In this document: positions 16,838 to 25,610 of the stretch, one piece after another | Layout: every line of letters begins with the position of its first letter | Position numbering within the stretch: the first letter of the stretch is position 1 | Assembly (NCBI RefSeq): GCF_040371945.1 | Contig: NZ_BAABWS010000001.1 | Span: 1,931,089-1,995,088, forward strand | Direction of reading: 5' to 3' | Source: Litorivita sp040371945 | GTDB lineage: Bacteria; Pseudomonadota; Alphaproteobacteria; Rhodobacterales; Rhodobacteraceae | Length of the DNA stretch: 64,000 nucleotides | The notes under the pieces: model-generated | What the model was told of the DNA's origin: nothing | Seen by the model: only the letters and a program-made list of their open reading frames with translations | The model's database searches: none | Program-made: the position numbers and the translations under genes

Positions 16838-18385
16838 ATGAGCCGAACCGATTTGTTGAAAGAACCTCGTGCCCGCGCGATCCGAATTGTCCTTGCGGCC
16901 AATCTGGTGCTGGCGGTGCTGCCGCCTGCTGTGGCCTACAGCGTCGGTAATCCAGCTCTGCTGGTGGGGCTGTTCTCTGGCGGGCTTTGTGCCTTGGCGT
17001 TTGCGCTCTATGCGGGCGGTGGCGCAATGGCGCGTGTCGGTGTCGGCAGCGCTTTGATCGGTCAGGTTGCGCTTGTGACAGCGGCCTTGGCGGGGCACCC
17101 GTGGCAAACCGACAGCCATATGTTGTTTTTCGCGGCGCTGGCGATGCTGATTATCATGATCGACAGCCGTGCCATTCTGGTCGCGACGGTGTTGATCGTG
17201 CTCCACCACCTGTCGCTGAGCATCCTCATGCCCGCGATGATCTATCCGGGCGGTGATCTGGTCGGCAATGTGGCCCGCACCTTGATCCACGGGGCAATTG
17301 TCGCAGTCGAAACGGCCGTGTTGATTTACTCGGTGCAGGTCCGGATCACGCAAACCCGCGCCATGGCCGAAGACGGGGCCAAACTCGCCGCAGCTTTGGC
17401 GCAACTGGAGAAAGACACCGCGGAGATTTCCCGCTCTCAGGCAGAGCAAACCACGGTGGTTGATGCGCTGCGCCTTGGGTTGACCCGCTTGTCCGCAGGG
17501 GATTTGGGCTATCAGATCGGCGCGCGCTTCCCTGACCAGTATGAAGACCTGCGCGAGGCATTCAATTCGGCGCTTCAGGCGCTCCACAAGGCGATGAACG
17601 ACGTCCTGATGCGCGCCGATTCTATTCGCAGCGAGACGGGAGGCATCTCCGCCGCCGCACTCAGCCTGTCGCAACGCACCGAAGAGCAGGCCTCGTCTTT
17701 GGCCGAAATGACCAATACCGTCACCCGTATTTCCGAAGGTATGAAGCTGTCGAGCAAAGACGCAGGCGATGCGCGCGAAGCTACGCTTCTGGCGCGTGAT
17801 CGGGCGGATACCGGCAGCAGTGTGGTGGACCGTGCCGTGGTGGCGATGGGCGAGATTGAAAGCTCGTCCAAGGAAATCCAGATGATCACCGATATGATCG
17901 AAGACATCGCCTTCCAAACCAACCTTCTGGCGCTCAACGCGGGGGTCGAGGCCGCCCGCGCCGGTGCGGCGGGCCAAGGGTTCTCGGTGGTGGCCTCCGA
18001 AGTGCGCGCGCTTGCGCAACGCTCCTCCGAAGCGGCGCGCAACATCAACGCCTTGATTGAACGCTCCGGTGCGCAGGTGGCCAGCGGCGTGAAACTGGTG
18101 CGTGAAACCGGTGAGGTCCTGAGCGAAATTCGCGACTCGATCCGCTCGGTTGCCGAAAAAGCGGGCCATATTTCGCAAGCCGTCTCCGAGCAATCGGGCG
18201 GCATCGACAAGATCACCGCCACGATGACGGATCTTGACCGCGTGACCCAAGAGAATGCCGCCATGTTCGAGGAAACCACTGCCTCCAGCGTCGGTCTCAC
18301 CTCGAATACGGATCGCTTGACCGAAACCATTGCGCGTTTCGTGCAGCCTTCGGCGGGCGCGACCGGCAGTGACCGCGCCGCATAA
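16838..18385 (+). CDS. methyl-accepting chemotaxis protein with multi-helix membrane domain
   Basis: A 515-residue chemoreceptor. Residues about 18-190 form roughly six hydrophobic helices with no large periplasmic ligand domain, so it may sense a membrane or intracellular signal. A HAMP-like segment follows (LRLGLTRLSAGDLGYQIGAR), then the signalling hairpin with the conserved tip around IEDIAFQTNLLALNAGVEAARAG. There is no C-terminal CheR-docking pentapeptide. The ATG at 16838 has GAGGAGAGA upstream. No che genes are adjacent. Confidence 0.92.
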   Translation: MSRTDLLKEPRARAIRIVLAANLVLAVLPPAVAYSVGNPALLVGLFSGGLCALAFALYAGGGAMARVGVGSALIGQVALVTAALAGHPWQTDSHMLFFAALAMLIIMIDSRAILVATVLIVLHHLSLSILMPAMIYPGGDLVGNVARTLIHGAIVAVETAVLIYSVQVRITQTRAMAEDGAKLAAALAQLEKDTAEISRSQAEQTTVVDALRLGLTRLSAGDLGYQIGARFPDQYEDLREAFNSALQALHKAMNDVLMRADSIRSETGGISAAALSLSQRTEEQASSLAEMTNTVTRISEGMKLSSKDAGDAREATLLARDRADTGSSVVDRAVVAMGEIESSSKEIQMITDMIEDIAFQTNLLALNAGVEAARAGAAGQGFSVVASEVRALAQRSSEAARNINALIERSGAQVASGVKLVRETGEVLSEIRDSIRSVAEKAGHISQAVSEQSGGIDKITATMTDLDRVTQENAAMFEETTASSVGLTSNTDRLTETIARFVQPSAGATGSDRAA

Positions 18386-18425
18386 ACCGCCGCGCGAGAT
18401 GGTTTCGCTTAGACGTTAGCACATC

Positions 18426-18456
18426 AAAAGGCCCCGCATCACGCGGGGCCTTTTTT
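18426..18456 (+). terminator. rho-independent terminator after the chemoreceptor gene
   Basis: Perfect 12-bp stem AAAAGGCCCCGC (18426-18437) and GCGGGGCCTTTT (18443-18454), five-base loop, T6 tract. Confidence 0.9.
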
Positions 18457-18742
18457 GCGGGAGGCTCGCGCACCAAGGGATTGGCACTGCGCTGCGCGTA
18501 TGCCATCCGGCCTCTCAGGCGCCGCCTTCAGGCTCAGGCGGCCCGAGCCGGCTATATCCAAGCTGACCCCCAGGCGCGGCCTGTCGTGCGGCTTTGGGCC
18601 GCGGAGCCTAGGGCGTGTTTTGGCTCGCTTGCTCGCTGCGAAGTCAGACCGCAGGCGCGTGCAATTAGGTCTTTTGAAAATCGCACGCTGGACCATGGTC
18701 TTGCCCTACGCTCATGCAACGGAGCGACGCGGTTGCCCAACG

Positions 18743-18772
18743 AAAAAAGGCCCCCGCATCATGCGGGAGCCC
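18743..18772 (-). terminator. rho-independent terminator of pnp
   Basis: On the minus strand a stem of GGCTCCCGCAT and ATGCGGGGGCC (one mismatch) is followed by T6 (plus-strand A-tract 18743-18748). It lies about 25 bp after the pnp stop. Confidence 0.85.
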
Positions 18773-18797
18773 GACTGTCTTAAAGGTGGTAGAGCGA

Positions 18798-20930
18798 TCA
18801 GCCTTCGGATTTCTCCGGCACGATCTCTTCACCGGTTTCCTGATCGACCATCTTCATCGACAGGCGCACCTTGCCGCGATCATCAAAGCCGAGCAGTTTG
18901 ACCTTCACGTCTTGGCCCTCTTTGAGGACATCCGACGGGTGGTTCAAACGACGGTTTTCGATCTGGCTGACGTGCACAAGGCCGTCGCGCTTGCCAAAGA
19001 AGTTCACGAAGGCGCCGAAATCGACGATCTTCACGACCTTACCATCGTAAATCTGGCCTTCTTCGGGCTCTGCCACGATCGAATGGATCATGTCATAGGC
19101 CTTCTTGATGGCCTCGCCATTGGGGCTTGCGATCTTGATGATGCCTTCGTCGTTGATATCGACTTTGGCACCCGAGGTCTCGACGATCTCGCGGATCACT
19201 TTGCCGCCCGACCCGATCACTTCACGGATCTTGTCGGTGGGGATCTGCATGGTTTCGATACGCGGTGCGTGCACCGAGAAATCCGCCGCGCCGGTCAGCG
19301 CTTTGTTCATCTCGCCAAGGATATGCATCCGGCCGTCTTTCGCCTGCGCGAGGGCCTTTTCCATGATCTCGGGGGTGATGCCAGCAACCTTGATGTCCAT
19401 CTGCAGCGAGGTGATACCGTTTTCGGTGCCTGCCACTTTGAAGTCCATATCGCCAAGGTGATCTTCGTCGCCAAGGATGTCAGTCAGGATCGCATAGGAG
19501 CCGTCCTCTTCGAGGATCAAACCCATGGCCACACCGGCAACCGCCGATTTGAGCGGAACGCCCGCATCCATCATCGACAAGGAGCCGCCGCAAACCGATG
19601 CCATCGACGAGGAGCCGTTGGATTCGGTGATTTCCGACACAACCCGCAAGGTATAGGGGAAATCGGTGGCCGCAGGCAGAACCGCCTGAAGCGCGCGCCA
19701 TGCCAATTTGCCGTGGCCGATCTCGCGACGACCAGGCGAGCCAACTCGGCCCACTTCACCAACCGAATAGGGAGGGAAGTTATAATGCAGCAGGAAGTTC
19801 GATTTATAGGTGCCGGTCAGCGCATCGATCATCTGCTCGTCGTCGCCCGTGCCCAGCGTGGTGATCACGAGGCCTTGGGTCTCGCCGCGGGTGAAGAGCG
19901 CCGAGCCGTGGGTGCGCGGCAAGAGGCCGGTTTCGCACACGATGGGGCGCACCGTGGTGGTGTCACGGCCATCAATTCGCTTGCCGGTTTTCACGACATC
20001 GCCGCGCAGAACCGAGCTTTCGAGCTTCTTCAAAGCCGAACCGAGGTTTTCATCGGCCAGTTGCTCTTCCGAAAGCGCTTCTTTGATCGCGGCTTTCGCC
20101 TCGGCAACCGCAGTGGTGCGCTCTTGCTTGTCGGTGATCGCGTAAGCGGCGCGGATCTTGTCCTCGCCCACGGCTTTGACGGCGGCGAAGAGGTCGGAGT
20201 AATCCGCAGGCTGGAAGTCGAACGGCTCTTTGGCGGCATCTTCAGCCAGATCAATGATCAGGTCGATCACCGGCTGGATGCTGTCATGGGCGAATTTCAC
20301 CGCGCCAAGCATTTCTTCTTCGGTCAGCTCATAGGCTTCCGATTCCACCATCATCACGGCGTCTTTGGTGCCTGCCACAACCAGATCGAGACGCTGCTCG
20401 GGGTTGTCGCGCAGCTTGTGCATGTCTTCGACTTCGGGGTTGAGGATGTATTCGCCATCGACAAAACCCACACGGCAACCCGCGATCGGACCCATGAAGG
20501 GCGCGCCCGAAATGGTCAAAGCCGCCGACGCCGCGATCATCGCAACCATATCAGGGTCGTTGACCAGATCGTGGCTCAGCACGGTGCACATCACCAGAAC
20601 TTCGTTCTTGAAGCCCGGAACAAACAGCGGGCGGATCGGACGGTCGATCAGACGCGCGGTCAGCGTCTCTTTTTCCGTCGGGCGCGCTTCGCGTTTGAAG
20701 AAACCGCCGGGCACTTTACCCGCGGCATAGTATTTCTCTTGGTAGTGAACCGTCAGCGGGAAGAAGTCCTGCCCCGGTTTTTGTTGTTTGGCGAACGTTA
20801 CGTTGGCCATGACCGAGGTCTCGCCCAATGTGGCGATGACGGTGCCGTCGGCCTGACGGGCAACCTTGCCCGTTTCCAGTGTCAGCTCTTCTTCGCCCCA
20901 CTGGATGGATTTTTTCACTTCGTTGAACAT
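18798..20930 (-). CDS. pnp: polyribonucleotide nucleotidyltransferase (PNPase)
   Basis: A 710-residue phosphorolytic 3'-5' exoribonuclease, the degradosome and mRNA-turnover enzyme. Two RNase PH domains are seen: the first at about 10-230, the second at about 310-540 with FLLHYNFPPYSVGE and GRREIGHGKLAWRAL. A KH domain (IPTDKIREVIGSGGKVIREI, about 555-615) and an S1 domain (GQIYDGKVVKIVDFGAFVNF, about 620-690) follow. The ATG at 20930 has AGGA seven bases upstream. The leader contains strong hairpins. rpsO, usually the immediate upstream neighbour, is separated here by another gene on the opposite strand. Confidence 0.98.
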   Translation of the reverse strand: MFNEVKKSIQWGEEELTLETGKVARQADGTVIATLGETSVMANVTFAKQQKPGQDFFPLTVHYQEKYYAAGKVPGGFFKREARPTEKETLTARLIDRPIRPLFVPGFKNEVLVMCTVLSHDLVNDPDMVAMIAASAALTISGAPFMGPIAGCRVGFVDGEYILNPEVEDMHKLRDNPEQRLDLVVAGTKDAVMMVESEAYELTEEEMLGAVKFAHDSIQPVIDLIIDLAEDAAKEPFDFQPADYSDLFAAVKAVGEDKIRAAYAITDKQERTTAVAEAKAAIKEALSEEQLADENLGSALKKLESSVLRGDVVKTGKRIDGRDTTTVRPIVCETGLLPRTHGSALFTRGETQGLVITTLGTGDDEQMIDALTGTYKSNFLLHYNFPPYSVGEVGRVGSPGRREIGHGKLAWRALQAVLPAATDFPYTLRVVSEITESNGSSSMASVCGGSLSMMDAGVPLKSAVAGVAMGLILEEDGSYAILTDILGDEDHLGDMDFKVAGTENGITSLQMDIKVAGITPEIMEKALAQAKDGRMHILGEMNKALTGAADFSVHAPRIETMQIPTDKIREVIGSGGKVIREIVETSGAKVDINDEGIIKIASPNGEAIKKAYDMIHSIVAEPEEGQIYDGKVVKIVDFGAFVNFFGKRDGLVHVSQIENRRLNHPSDVLKEGQDVKVKLLGFDDRGKVRLSMKMVDQETGEEIVPEKSEG

Positions 20931-20945
20931 CTAGCTATCCTAATT

Positions 20946-21002
20946 GGGAGCACTCCCGACCCCTGTCGGGTCTCCCGTTTGCATGGCGGCCCCATTGCCG
21001 CC
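20946..21002 (-). promoter_or_regulatory. hairpins in the pnp 5' leader
   Basis: Starting 16 bp upstream of the pnp ATG, a nested stem pairs GGGAG (20946-20950) with CTCCC (20972-20976) and CCCGAC (20955-20960) with GTCGGG (20965-20970). A second stem pairs GGCGG (20985-20989) with CCGCC (20998-21002). There is no U-tract. In E. coli a pnp leader hairpin cut by RNase III mediates autocontrol; a similar role here is inference. Confidence 0.5.
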
Positions 21003-21215
21003 GACCTTTTCATCATCTCATGCGCCAAGGTCAAAGCGTCACGTCTCAGATACCGCGCGCATACAGGATTTTGAGGGCTTTGGGAAGGGGCGTTGCGGCC
21101 CGCCTGTCAAGTGGGGAATCCATGTATGGATCGACCGAATGCGGCGCGTTTAAGGTCGAGGCGGCCATTATTATTGGCGTCTTGAGACCAAACTTATTTT
21201 ACAAGGAACTTTGAA

Positions 21216-22121
21216 ATGACACAGAAACGATACGCCCGAATTGCGGCCTATTTGCCGCAAGCCTACCGGCAACTTCAACAAAATGGCAGCGCCAAACGAT
21301 TGGCCGAGGGACTGCGCAAAACCGGTTTTGATCCCTCGGGTACGCCGGATATGGACGCACTGTTGCGACTGACGGGCGACAAACCCTCTGCTGACCTGCT
21401 CGCCAAGAGCTTTGCCTTGCGCTCCCCCGCTCAGGCCGCGCCCCAGATCATTGCGTCGCTCGGCGCGCAGAACAAATTGACTGCGCCGATTATCGGCGGC
21501 GTGGCCGCGGTTTTGGCGCGCAGCGGCTTCTCGACCCGTGAAATTGCCGAGGTCTTCGATCGCCTGACAGAAGGGCGGGTCAATGTCGTCCTTGGCAAAT
21601 TGCCAGCAGGCGCTGCCCCGCAGGTGACCAGCGAGGGCGAGAGCACAACCGTTATGCTGCCACCTCCGCCTGCCGAAGAAGGCGGCGAAGGCGGTTCCAA
21701 TGAGGGCGGCGGCGAAGGCTCTGGAGGCGAGGGGACCGGTGGAGGGAACGGGACCGGTGGAAACGGGACTGGAGGCGAGGGATCTGGCGGCGAGGGAACC
21801 GGCACAGAAGGCGGCACCCCTGACGGAAATGGCACCGGCGGCGAGCCGAACGATCCGACCCCGTCACCCGAGCCGACGGAGCCCAAAGGCTTTTGGGGCA
21901 TCTTGAATGCCATTCTCACCGGTGCGGCCAAAGGCGCGGGGGTCGGCGGCGCACTTGGTGCCTGGGCAGGATCTCCGGCAGGACCCGCAGGCGCGGCGGG
22001 CGGTGCCGTCGAAGGGGCTTTCTACGGCTCGATCGGCGGCGGTATCATCGGTGGTGGCGCATATATTTTTGGCAGCGTGATGACGCTGCCCGATGGGTCC
22101 GGCGATCTGGTGTGGTATTGA
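21216..22121 (+). CDS. unrecognised protein: helical N-domain, Gly-rich linker, glycine-zipper C-domain
   Basis: Not recognised as a named family. The 301-residue protein has three parts. Residues about 1-135 look helical and soluble with no signal peptide (MTQKRYARIAAYLPQAYRQL). Residues about 155-215 are a low-complexity linker of Gly with Glu, Thr, Ser and Asn. Residues about 230-290 are a hydrophobic glycine-zipper region (AAKGAGVGGALGAWAG, then GSIGGGIIGGGAYIFGSV) able to form membrane helices. The gene stands alone on the plus strand between rpsO and pnp, preceded by an AT-rich stretch and AAGGAACT near the ATG. A membrane-inserting or secreted antagonistic protein is possible, but no immunity or secretion gene is adjacent. 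Confidence 0.75.
   Translation: MTQKRYARIAAYLPQAYRQLQQNGSAKRLAEGLRKTGFDPSGTPDMDALLRLTGDKPSADLLAKSFALRSPAQAAPQIIASLGAQNKLTAPIIGGVAAVLARSGFSTREIAEVFDRLTEGRVNVVLGKLPAGAAPQVTSEGESTTVMLPPPPAEEGGEGGSNEGGGEGSGGEGTGGGNGTGGNGTGGEGSGGEGTGTEGGTPDGNGTGGEPNDPTPSPEPTEPKGFWGILNAILTGAAKGAGVGGALGAWAGSPAGPAGAAGGAVEGAFYGSIGGGIIGGGAYIFGSVMTLPDGSGDLVWY
21682..21845 (+). repeat. in-gene GGC/GGA-rich minisatellite coding the glycine linker
   Basis: Tandem imperfect units based on GGCGAGGGNNCNGG and GGAAACGGGACNGG encode repeats of the Gly-Glu-Gly-Thr/Ser-Gly-Gly type. Such a tract can change length by slippage, so linker length may vary between strains. Confidence 0.7.
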
Positions 22122-22206
22122 AGGCGGATGACGGCGCCGCTCCGGCCGCGTTCAGGCCCGTGAGACAGAGTGTTCGCGGCTTTGCGGTTGGCGCGACATA
22201 GACAAG

Positions 22207-22237
22207 AAAAGGCCCCCGAGTTCATCAGGGGCCTTTT
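22207..22237. terminator. bidirectional rho-independent terminator (glycine-zipper gene / rpsO)
   Basis: Perfect stem AAAAGGCCCC (22207-22216) and GGGGCCTTTT (22228-22237) with an 11-base loop. It lies between the convergent ends and would separate rpsO transcription from pnp. Confidence 0.9.
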
Positions 22238-22259
22238 TGAATTCTGTTTTGATCAAAGT

Positions 22260-22529
22260 TTAGCGGCGCAGGCCGAGGCGTTTGATCAGGTCTTGGTAGC
22301 GTGCTTCGTCTTTGGCGCGGGTATAGTCCAAAAGCTTGCGGCGCAGAGCGACCATTTTGAGCAGGCCACGGCGACCGTGGTTGTCTTTTTTGTGGGTTTT
22401 GAAGTGCTCGGTCAGGGTCGCGATGCGCGAGGAAAGGATAGCAACCTGAACTTCGGGCGAACCGGTGTCGCCTTCTTTGGTTGCGAATTCTTTCATGATC
22501 CGTGCTTTTTCTTCTGCAGTAATCGACAT
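22260..22529 (-). CDS. rpsO: 30S ribosomal protein S15
   Basis: An 89-residue S15, the family's usual length, binding 16S rRNA helices 20-22 early in 30S assembly. The start MSITAEEKARIMKEFATKEG and the core GSPEVQVAILSSRIATLTEH with KDNHGRRGLLKMVALRRKLL are diagnostic. The ATG at 22529 follows AAGGAGACCCCG. It is transcribed alone toward a strong terminator rather than directly into pnp. Confidence 0.98.
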   Translation of the reverse strand: MSITAEEKARIMKEFATKEGDTGSPEVQVAILSSRIATLTEHFKTHKKDNHGRRGLLKMVALRRKLLDYTRAKDEARYQDLIKRLGLRR

Positions 22530-22857
22530 CGGGGTCTCCTTAGGTTGAAGGGTTGGGGCACAGGCCGGGATGTCGTCCAGCAAGGTCCATAGAGATATGC
22601 CCCGCAAAGCGGTGCAGATGCGCGCGTATAGAAGAGAATCGCCTTGAAGGAAAGGAAAAACTCGGCCTGCGGCAAATGCCGCGACTTGCGGTCTTGGGTG
22701 ATGATGTCAGGCGCAGGGTTCAGCGCCCCAAAGAGGGGCGGACAACGGGGCGGAAGTGGGCGGCAAACGGGCACGGAGCCCGCGCAATACCTTCGGCTCG
22801 GGGTGCAGGCGCGCCCGCCGCGCCCGCCCGCGCGCATCGCAAGCCCCGCGCCGGTGC
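22530..22857. other. intergenic region without a supported gene (328 bp)
   Basis: It must contain the rpsO promoter and leader on the minus strand. TATACG near 22624 (minus strand) could be a -10 element but no matching -35 is clear. The part next to the RTX gene is very GC-rich. No protein-coding signal was found. Confidence 0.45.
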
Positions 22858-23841
22858 TTAACCGGCCAGCAAGCCCGCCTGCGCGACCGATTGCGACATG
22901 AGCGTGATATCGTCAAGGCTGAAGCCCGCGCCGTTGCGCACCAAGACCACATCGACGCCATTCATCGTGACGATCACACCGCCGGTCCCGTCGGGGGCGT
23001 CGCGCAGTTGCACATCGGGGTCCGCCTCGGGGTCGATGCTGTCGTCATAAACCAGAACAAGCGTGTCGTCGCCCGCCTCGAAGTCCATCACCTCGGCGCG
23101 CGCGCCTTCGGGAATCCAGTCACCGGCACAGATCACATCGGCCCCGTCGCCGCCGGTGACGATGTCATAGCAGCCCGCCACGATCACATCGTCACCGGCC
23201 CCGCCATTGAGGTAATCCGCGCCGTCGATGTCGGAAATATCGCCCTCGGCCGCCTCGGGATCGTCGCACAGGCCGGAAATCATATCATCGCCCGCGCCGC
23301 CAAACAAAGTATCGGCGCCCAAACCGCCGTCGAGGTCGTCACGGCCCAATCCGCCATGCATCGCATCATTGCCGTCGCCGCCATTCAGCGCGTCATCGCC
23401 GCTGCCGCCGTCGAGCGTATCGTCGCCGTCTTCGCCGTAAAGGTCATCGTCATCGTTATGGCCGTATAGGCTGTCATTGCCGGCGCCGCCATGCAATGCG
23501 TCCTTGCCATCCTCGCCGTGAATCTCGTCGTCGCCCGCGTCGCCCGACAGGGTGTCATCGCCGCGCGCGCCGTGCATTTGGTCATCGCCCGATGCGCCGC
23601 TGATCGTGTCATCCTCTTCGCTGCCGCGCAGCCAGTCATCGTCTTCGGTGGTTTGGTCCTCAGGGGCGGTTTCGGCCTCCACAGCGGTCTCTTCGCCTTC
23701 GAGCAAATCGCCGACATCTTGCACCGAGGCGGGCATCGCGCCGCTGCCTTCCGAGGCCGGTTCGCCTTCGTCCTCGCCCATGTTGATGAACGCCGTGGCG
23801 CCCACGACCATCATTCCCAGCAAACCCGCAAGCAGTAACAT
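22858..23841 (-). CDS. membrane-anchored RTX (hemolysin-type calcium-binding) repeat protein
   Basis: A protein of about 327 residues. An N-terminal hydrophobic helix (MLLLAGLLGMMVVGATAF) is followed by an acidic linker rich in Glu, Asp, Pro and Ala (about residues 25-80). Nonapeptide RTX repeats of the GGxGxDxLx type follow, for example GASGDDQMHGARGDDTLSG, running to about residue 230. Each pair of repeats binds calcium in a beta-roll. The C-terminal domain (about 240-327) ends in a hydrophobic segment. In-frame starts upstream at 23874 and 23913 are possible; 23841 was chosen because it begins the hydrophobic anchor. Function unknown; surface or periplasmic location is inferred. Confidence 0.8.
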   Translation of the reverse strand: MLLLAGLLGMMVVGATAFINMGEDEGEPASEGSGAMPASVQDVGDLLEGEETAVEAETAPEDQTTEDDDWLRGSEEDDTISGASGDDQMHGARGDDTLSGDAGDDEIHGEDGKDALHGGAGNDSLYGHNDDDDLYGEDGDDTLDGGSGDDALNGGDGNDAMHGGLGRDDLDGGLGADTLFGGAGDDMISGLCDDPEAAEGDISDIDGADYLNGGAGDDVIVAGCYDIVTGGDGADVICAGDWIPEGARAEVMDFEAGDDTLVLVYDDSIDPEADPDVQLRDAPDGTGGVIVTMNGVDVVLVRNGAGFSLDDITLMSQSVAQAGLLAG

Positions 23842-24033
23842 CGCACATCTATCCCATAATACGCGCTCGACCATGCCACAAATCGGGCTTTGCGTCAAAC
23901 GGTCCGCGCTCAAATTGGTTAACGCGCCGCTATGGAAAAGTTAACAAAATGAGTGGCTTGCCAGAGTTTCGGGCGGCGCGCGCGGGGCTCAGAAGGTTAA
24001 CGCTTTGCCGTGCGGAGTTTTTCCCTTTGTGTC

Positions 24034-24552
24034 TCAACGCGTTGCGGGGGGCCACGGGCTCGGCGTCTCGCTATAGGCGATATAGAGCGGGTGTTTGGGA
24101 TGGCCCGCTTTGCTCAGGCCAAGGTGGTAGAGCGGCTTGCCCGAGCCGCGCAAAATCGTCTCGACCGCCGTCCCTCGCGCCAGATGCGCCCCATGCGTGC
24201 CCCAAGCGGCGATGACATCATCGGCCCATGCGCATCCGTCGCGGATCGCCGCGTCATTCTCCGGTCCGACTGGATCGCGCGCCGCGCGCATCAATTTGGG
24301 ATCGGTGTCGCGCCATGCGAAAATATTGGTCACGCGAAACCCGCCATATCCCAAGGCCCGCGCGCGGCGTTCGCAGCGCTCCACCGTGGGGTCGTTTTGC
24401 ACTTCGGTCGCGGTCGAGGGGTTGAGCATGACGAAGAGCACGCGCTTGCCGCCGCTGTCCCATTCGCGCGTGAGCGCATAGCGGTAGCGCTCGCAATCGG
24501 AATAGATGGCGGTCGAGGGGGCGTCGTCTTTGGTGTGGCTGCGCGTGATCAT
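24034..24552 (-). CDS. DUF1643 domain-containing protein
   Basis: A 172-residue protein of the DUF1643 family, function unknown. The family features are CERYRYALTREWD at the N-terminus, VLFVMLNPSTATEVQNDPTVERCERRARALGYGG in the middle, and a C-terminal GLSKAGHPKHPLYI. No signal peptide or membrane helix is present. It lies upstream of the truB end, on the same strand, but with a 45-bp gap and no shared theme. Confidence 0.88.
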   Translation of the reverse strand: MITRSHTKDDAPSTAIYSDCERYRYALTREWDSGGKRVLFVMLNPSTATEVQNDPTVERCERRARALGYGGFRVTNIFAWRDTDPKLMRAARDPVGPENDAAIRDGCAWADDVIAAWGTHGAHLARGTAVETILRGSGKPLYHLGLSKAGHPKHPLYIAYSETPSPWPPATR

Positions 24553-24597
24553 GGGGTTTGATGCCCTGAACCGGCGTGCGGGTTCAAGCGGTTTTGC

Positions 24598-25512
24598 CTA
24601 TTGCGCGGGGCGCACAAAGACGCGCGAGGGATGCAATTCGCCCGCCTTGTAGATGCCCACCGCCACGGCTTCGCCGTTCAGCGAGGCCCAGCATTCATCG
24701 CCATATTCCACGTCCGATACGATCACCATTCCGGGATTGCCGTTGCGCAGTTTCGCCGCGCCGCCTTCGGTGGTCTTGACCTCGGGCAGATCGGCCAACC
24801 CCTCTTCAAGCGGCAGCAAATGCGCGTCGATCTGGGGGGTTTTGGCCAAATCCTCGATCTGCTCCATGCTGATCGCGTCTTCGACGTCGAAGGGACCGGA
24901 CCACACACGGCGCAGCCATTCCACATGGCCAAAACACCCCAATGCCGCGCCCAGATCGCGCGCGATGGAGCGCACATATCCGCCCTTGCCGCAGGTCATT
25001 TCCAAAATCACATGATCGGCGTCGGGGCGCTCGGCCAAGAGCAGCTCTTCGACGTAGAGCGGCCGCGCGGCGATCTCGAACTCTTCGTCGCTGCGCGCCA
25101 GCTTATAGGCGCGCTCGCCATCGATTTTCACCGCCGAGAATTTTGGCGGCACCTGCATGATATCGCCGACAAACCGGCCCAGCGCGGCTTTGATCTCGTC
25201 GTCGGTGGGGCGCGCGTCCGAGGTGTCGGTCACCTCGCCTTCGGTGTCGTCGGTATTGGTCGCCTGCCCCAAACGCACCGAGAAACGGTAGGCCTTCATC
25301 GCATCGGTGATATAGGGCACGGTTTTGGTCGCCTCGCCCAAGGCCACGGCCAAAACGCCGGTGGCTTCGGGGTCCAATGTGCCGGCGTGACCGGCCTTTT
25401 TCGCGCCAAAGGCCCATTTCACCTTGTTCACCACGGCGGTCGAGGTGATGCCAGCAGGTTTATCGACGACGAGCCAGCCGGAAATATCGCGGCCTTTGCG
25501 GGTGCGTGCCAT
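24598..25512 (-). CDS. truB: tRNA pseudouridine(55) synthase TruB
   Basis: Makes pseudouridine 55 in the T-loop of tRNAs; 304 residues. The catalytic aspartate is in HAGTLDPEATGVL; GWLVVDKPAGITSTAVVNKVKW starts the fold, with YRFSVRLGQATNTDDTEGE and the C-terminal PUA-like region following. The ATG at 25512 (MARTRKGRDI) gives the family start; a longer frame starts at 25581 without support. It is the last gene of the rbfA-DUF2233-truB group. Confidence 0.96.
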   Translation of the reverse strand: MARTRKGRDISGWLVVDKPAGITSTAVVNKVKWAFGAKKAGHAGTLDPEATGVLAVALGEATKTVPYITDAMKAYRFSVRLGQATNTDDTEGEVTDTSDARPTDDEIKAALGRFVGDIMQVPPKFSAVKIDGERAYKLARSDEEFEIAARPLYVEELLLAERPDADHVILEMTCGKGGYVRSIARDLGAALGCFGHVEWLRRVWSGPFDVEDAISMEQIEDLAKTPQIDAHLLPLEEGLADLPEVKTTEGGAAKLRNGNPGMVIVSDVEYGDECWASLNGEAVAVGIYKAGELHPSRVFVRPAQ

Positions 25513-25610
25513 GGAAGGGGCCTCATGAGATAAGCGCAGTGATAGAGCGGGCGGGGTAGCGAATGCGCGCGCCGCCGTCAATCACGGTGTCACGCCCATC
25601 GCGCGGCAGG

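Larger units (their letters stand above)
18386..18797. other. convergent intergenic region with two terminators and an unexplained 286-bp block
   Basis: Terminators for the chemoreceptor gene (18426-18456) and for pnp (18743-18772) bracket a block at 18457-18742 with no convincing gene. The block contains nested inverted repeats, such as CCGCCT/AGGCGG near 18520-18545 and GCGGC/GCCGC near 18587-18601. An 85-codon minus-strand frame at 18439-18696 runs through the terminator and is not supported. Confidence 0.5.

Noticed and set aside
18439..18696. 85-codon minus-strand frame
   Set aside because: Runs through the chemoreceptor terminator; sequence has no protein-like features.
18714..21074. 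Plus-strand open frame of 786 codons
   Set aside because: Antisense shadow of pnp; the PNPase on the minus strand is certain.
22858..23841. Possible CRISPR or tandem satellite from evenly spaced repeats
   Set aside because: The periodicity comes from RTX nonapeptide codons; there are no constant repeats with unique spacers.
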